DNA from: an uncultured Eubacteriales bacterium
Lineage (GTDB): Bacteria > Bacillota > Clostridia > Oscillospirales > Oscillospiraceae
NCBI GenBank assembly: GCA_900552725.1
Contig: USAT01000098.1
Coordinates: 1 to 6,829, forward strand
Length of the DNA stretch: 6,829 nucleotides
Direction: 5' to 3'
Shown here piece by piece: positions 5,142-6,829 of this stretch. The position numbers were made by a program, and so were the translations under genes. The notes under the pieces were generated by a model that saw only the letters and a list, made by a program, of their open reading frames with translations, was not told the DNA's origin and did no database searches. The first letter of the stretch is position 1, and every line of letters begins with the position of its first letter.

Positions 5142-6005
5142 GAACCCATCATTCGTGTCGATCACCTGACACATACCTATAGCGCCGGAACGCCCTTCCA
5201 GCGCAGCGCCGTCAAGGACATGTCCCTGGATATCCTGCAGGGCGAGTTCCTGGGCGTCATCGGCCATACCGGCAGCGGCAAATCCACCCTGATCCAGCAC
5301 CTCAACGGCCTGCTGAAGCCCACCGAGGGGCATATCTACCTGAACGGCCAGGATATCTGGGCCGACCCCAAGAAGATCCGCCAGGTGCGCTTCCATGTGG
5401 GCCTGGTGTTCCAGTATCCCGAGTACCAGCTCTTCGAGGAGACGGTCTATAAGGACGTGGCCTTCGGCCCGAAAAACATGGGCCTGGACGAGGCGGAGAT
5501 CGACCGCCGGGTGCGCCAGTCGGTGCAGGCCGTGGGCCTGAACGAGGACGTGCTGGAAAAGTCCCCCTTCGCCCTGTCTGGCGGCCAGAAGCGCCGCGTG
5601 GCCATCGCCGGCGTCATGGCCATGGAGCCGGAGGTGCTGATCCTGGACGAGCCCACCGCGGGCCTTGACCCCCGGGGCTGCGAGGATATCCTCGCCCTTC
5701 TGCGCAGCTATCACACCCAGCGCCGCAGCACCGTGGTGCTGGTCAGCCACAGCATGGAGGAGATCGCCCGCAACGCCCAGCGCATCATCGTGCTGGACAA
5801 GGGCGGCGTCTGCATGCAGGGCAGCCCGGCGGAGGTGTTCGCCCGCGCCCGTGAGCTGGAGTCCATCGGCCTTGACGTGCCCCAGGTCACCAAGATCGCC
5901 CACGCCCTCCATGAAAAGGGCGTGGCCATCGACCCGGCGGTCTATACGGTGGAGGCGCTGCGTGCGCAGCTCCTCACCCTGAAAGGGGGCAGCACCGTAT
6001 GCTGA
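5139..6005 (+). CDS. ecfA2: ECF transporter ATPase EcfA2
   Basis: A 288-residue ABC ATPase, partner of EcfA1 in the ECF module. Walker A is GHTGSGKST (42-50), Q-loop Gln92 sits in VFQYPEYQLFEETVYKDVAFGP (a textbook EcfA2 stretch), the signature is LSGGQ (146-150), Walker B is VLILDE (166-171) followed by PTAGLDP, and the switch histidine is His204 in LVSH. The start is a TTG with a good GAGGA site. Starting at the upstream ATG (4875) would add 88 residues encoded by ecfA1 and the repeats, with no ABC homology. The 3' end overlaps ecfT by seven bases (5999-6005), so the two are probably translationally coupled. The ribosome site for ecfT (AAGGGGG, 5983-5989) lies inside this gene. Motifs are complete and the length is normal. 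Confidence 0.93.
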   Translation: MEPIIRVDHLTHTYSAGTPFQRSAVKDMSLDILQGEFLGVIGHTGSGKSTLIQHLNGLLKPTEGHIYLNGQDIWADPKKIRQVRFHVGLVFQYPEYQLFEETVYKDVAFGPKNMGLDEAEIDRRVRQSVQAVGLNEDVLEKSPFALSGGQKRRVAIAGVMAMEPEVLILDEPTAGLDPRGCEDILALLRSYHTQRRSTVVLVSHSMEEIARNAQRIIVLDKGGVCMQGSPAEVFARARELESIGLDVPQVTKIAHALHEKGVAIDPAVYTVEALRAQLLTLKGGSTVC

Positions 6006-6805
6006 AGGACATCACCCTGGGCCAGTATTTCCCCGGCGATACCCTGATCCACCGGCTGGATCCCCGCACCAAGCTGCTGTGCGTGATCCTGTATATCGTG
6101 GCCCTGTTCAACGCCAAAAGCGTCCTGACCTACGCCATTGTGGCGGTGGTGCTGATCACCTGCATCCTGATTTCCAAGGTACACTATAAGGCCCTGACCC
6201 GCGGTCTGAAGCCGGTCTATATCATCGTGGCCTTCACCGCCATCATGAACCTGTTCTTCTCCGGCGGCACGCCGGTGGCGGATGTGTGGCTCCTGCGCCA
6301 CATCACCTACGAGGGCATCCGCTCCGCCATCGCCATGGTGCTGCGGATCATCATGCTGATCATGGGCACCTTCCTGCTGACCTATACCACCAGTCCCATC
6401 AGCCTGACCGACGCCCTGGAGCATCTGCTGTCCCCGCTGAAGAAGCTGAAAATGCCCATTCACGAGCTGTCCATGATGATGTCCATCGCCCTGCGCTTCA
6501 TCCCCACCCTGATCGAGGAGACGGACAAGATCATGTCCGCCCAGAAGGCCCGGGGCGCGGACTTCGAGTCCGGCAATATCTTCCAGCGGGCCAAGGCCCT
6601 GGTGCCCATTCTGGTGCCCCTGTTCATCAGCGCCTTCCGCCGTGCCGACGAGCTGGCCACGGCCATGGAGTGCCGCTGCTACCACGGCGGTGAGGGCCGC
6701 ACTGCCCTCCACGTCCTGCGCTACAAGGCCGTCGACTACCTGGCCCTGACGGTATTCCTGGTCTTCACCGTGGGCATCATCGTATTGAAGCACCTGGGCC
6801 TGTAA
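5999..6805 (+). CDS. ecfT: ECF transporter transmembrane coupling protein EcfT
   Basis: A 268-residue inner-membrane protein that links the EcfA1/EcfA2 ATPase pair to a substrate-binding S component. Hydrophobic segments fall at about 27-37, 42-58, 72-88, 106-128, 198-213 and 245-264. The long cytoplasmic part between the fourth and fifth carries the first coupling motif Ala-Arg-Gly at 184-186 (QKARGAD). The second coupling motif, usually ARG or a close variant before YxGGxGRT, reads Cys-Arg-Cys here (225-227, in AMECRCYHGGEGRT). The arginine is kept. The ATG has AAGGGGG nine bases upstream and overlaps the ecfA2 stop. No S-component gene is visible, which fits a shared (group II) module serving several unlinked S proteins for vitamins such as riboflavin or folate. 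In many Firmicutes truA follows ecfT, but the window ends too soon to tell. Confidence 0.93.
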   Translation: MLKDITLGQYFPGDTLIHRLDPRTKLLCVILYIVALFNAKSVLTYAIVAVVLITCILISKVHYKALTRGLKPVYIIVAFTAIMNLFFSGGTPVADVWLLRHITYEGIRSAIAMVLRIIMLIMGTFLLTYTTSPISLTDALEHLLSPLKKLKMPIHELSMMMSIALRFIPTLIEETDKIMSAQKARGADFESGNIFQRAKALVPILVPLFISAFRRADELATAMECRCYHGGEGRTALHVLRYKAVDYLALTVFLVFTVGIIVLKHLGL

Positions 6806-6808
6806 TTT

Positions 6809-6829
6809 CGTAGGGGCGACCCTTGCGGT
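6809..6829. repeat. GTAGGGGCG repeat, copy cut by the window end
   Basis: CGTAGGGGCGACC begins four bases after the ecfT stop and runs to the last base. GCGACC (6816-6821) is followed by CTTGCGGT, and GGT is the start of a possible matching arm (GGTCGC) beyond the window. It shares the GTAGGGGCG edge with the copy at 72. Its position suggests a 3'-end hairpin for the ecf operon, but the element is incomplete here. Confidence 0.5.

Noticed and set aside
4061..5152. A 363-codon minus-strand frame opposite ecfA1, and similar long antisense frames at 3290-4039, 5106-5912 and 5942-6793
   Set aside because: They mirror strong plus-strand genes, show no motifs, and are His/Gln/Gly-rich as expected from antisense reading of GC-rich codons.

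Overview
The window is GC-rich and reads like the chromosome of a gut Firmicute of the Oscillospiraceae type (Oscillibacter, Flavonifractor or Dysosmobacter-like). This placement is inferred from four things: Gram-positive-style Shine-Dalgarno sequences (AAGGAGG, GGAGG), the energy-coupling factor (ECF) transporter gene order, the phage head gene types, and short GTAGGG(G)CGG hairpin repeats between genes. No 16S or other taxonomic marker is present.

Layout. Positions 1-146 are non-coding and carry hairpin repeats. Positions 147-2924, all on the minus strand, hold a tight three-gene phage head cassette read right to left: a P22-like portal protein, a Prp-type cysteine protease that overlaps the portal stop by ATGA, and a small coiled-coil protein best explained as a scaffold. 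No terminase precedes the portal and no capsid gene follows the scaffold inside the window, so the cassette looks like an isolated prophage remnant. Positions 2925-3160 are a divergent intergenic region. It has a near-consensus sigma-A promoter facing right, and its -10 box lies in a perfect AT-rich dyad.

Positions 3161-6805, plus strand, look like one transcription unit: an RlmI-like class I SAM-dependent methyltransferase, then ecfA1, ecfA2 and ecfT. Together EcfA1, EcfA2 and EcfT form the energizing module of a vitamin/metal ECF transporter. No substrate-binding S component is in the window, which fits a group II (shared-module) transporter whose S components lie elsewhere. ecfA1 and ecfA2 are separated by a 232-nt spacer with several GC hairpin repeats and a 12-bp AT-rich perfect inverted repeat. 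ecfA2 most likely starts at a TTG codon just after it. Another repeat copy begins four bases after the ecfT stop and runs off the window.

I did not find a clear new multi-gene system. The points most worth a second look are the orphan portal-protease-scaffold trio, the repeat family whose hairpin arms change in a base-pair-preserving way between copies, and the repeat-filled leader between the two ATPase genes of one complex.
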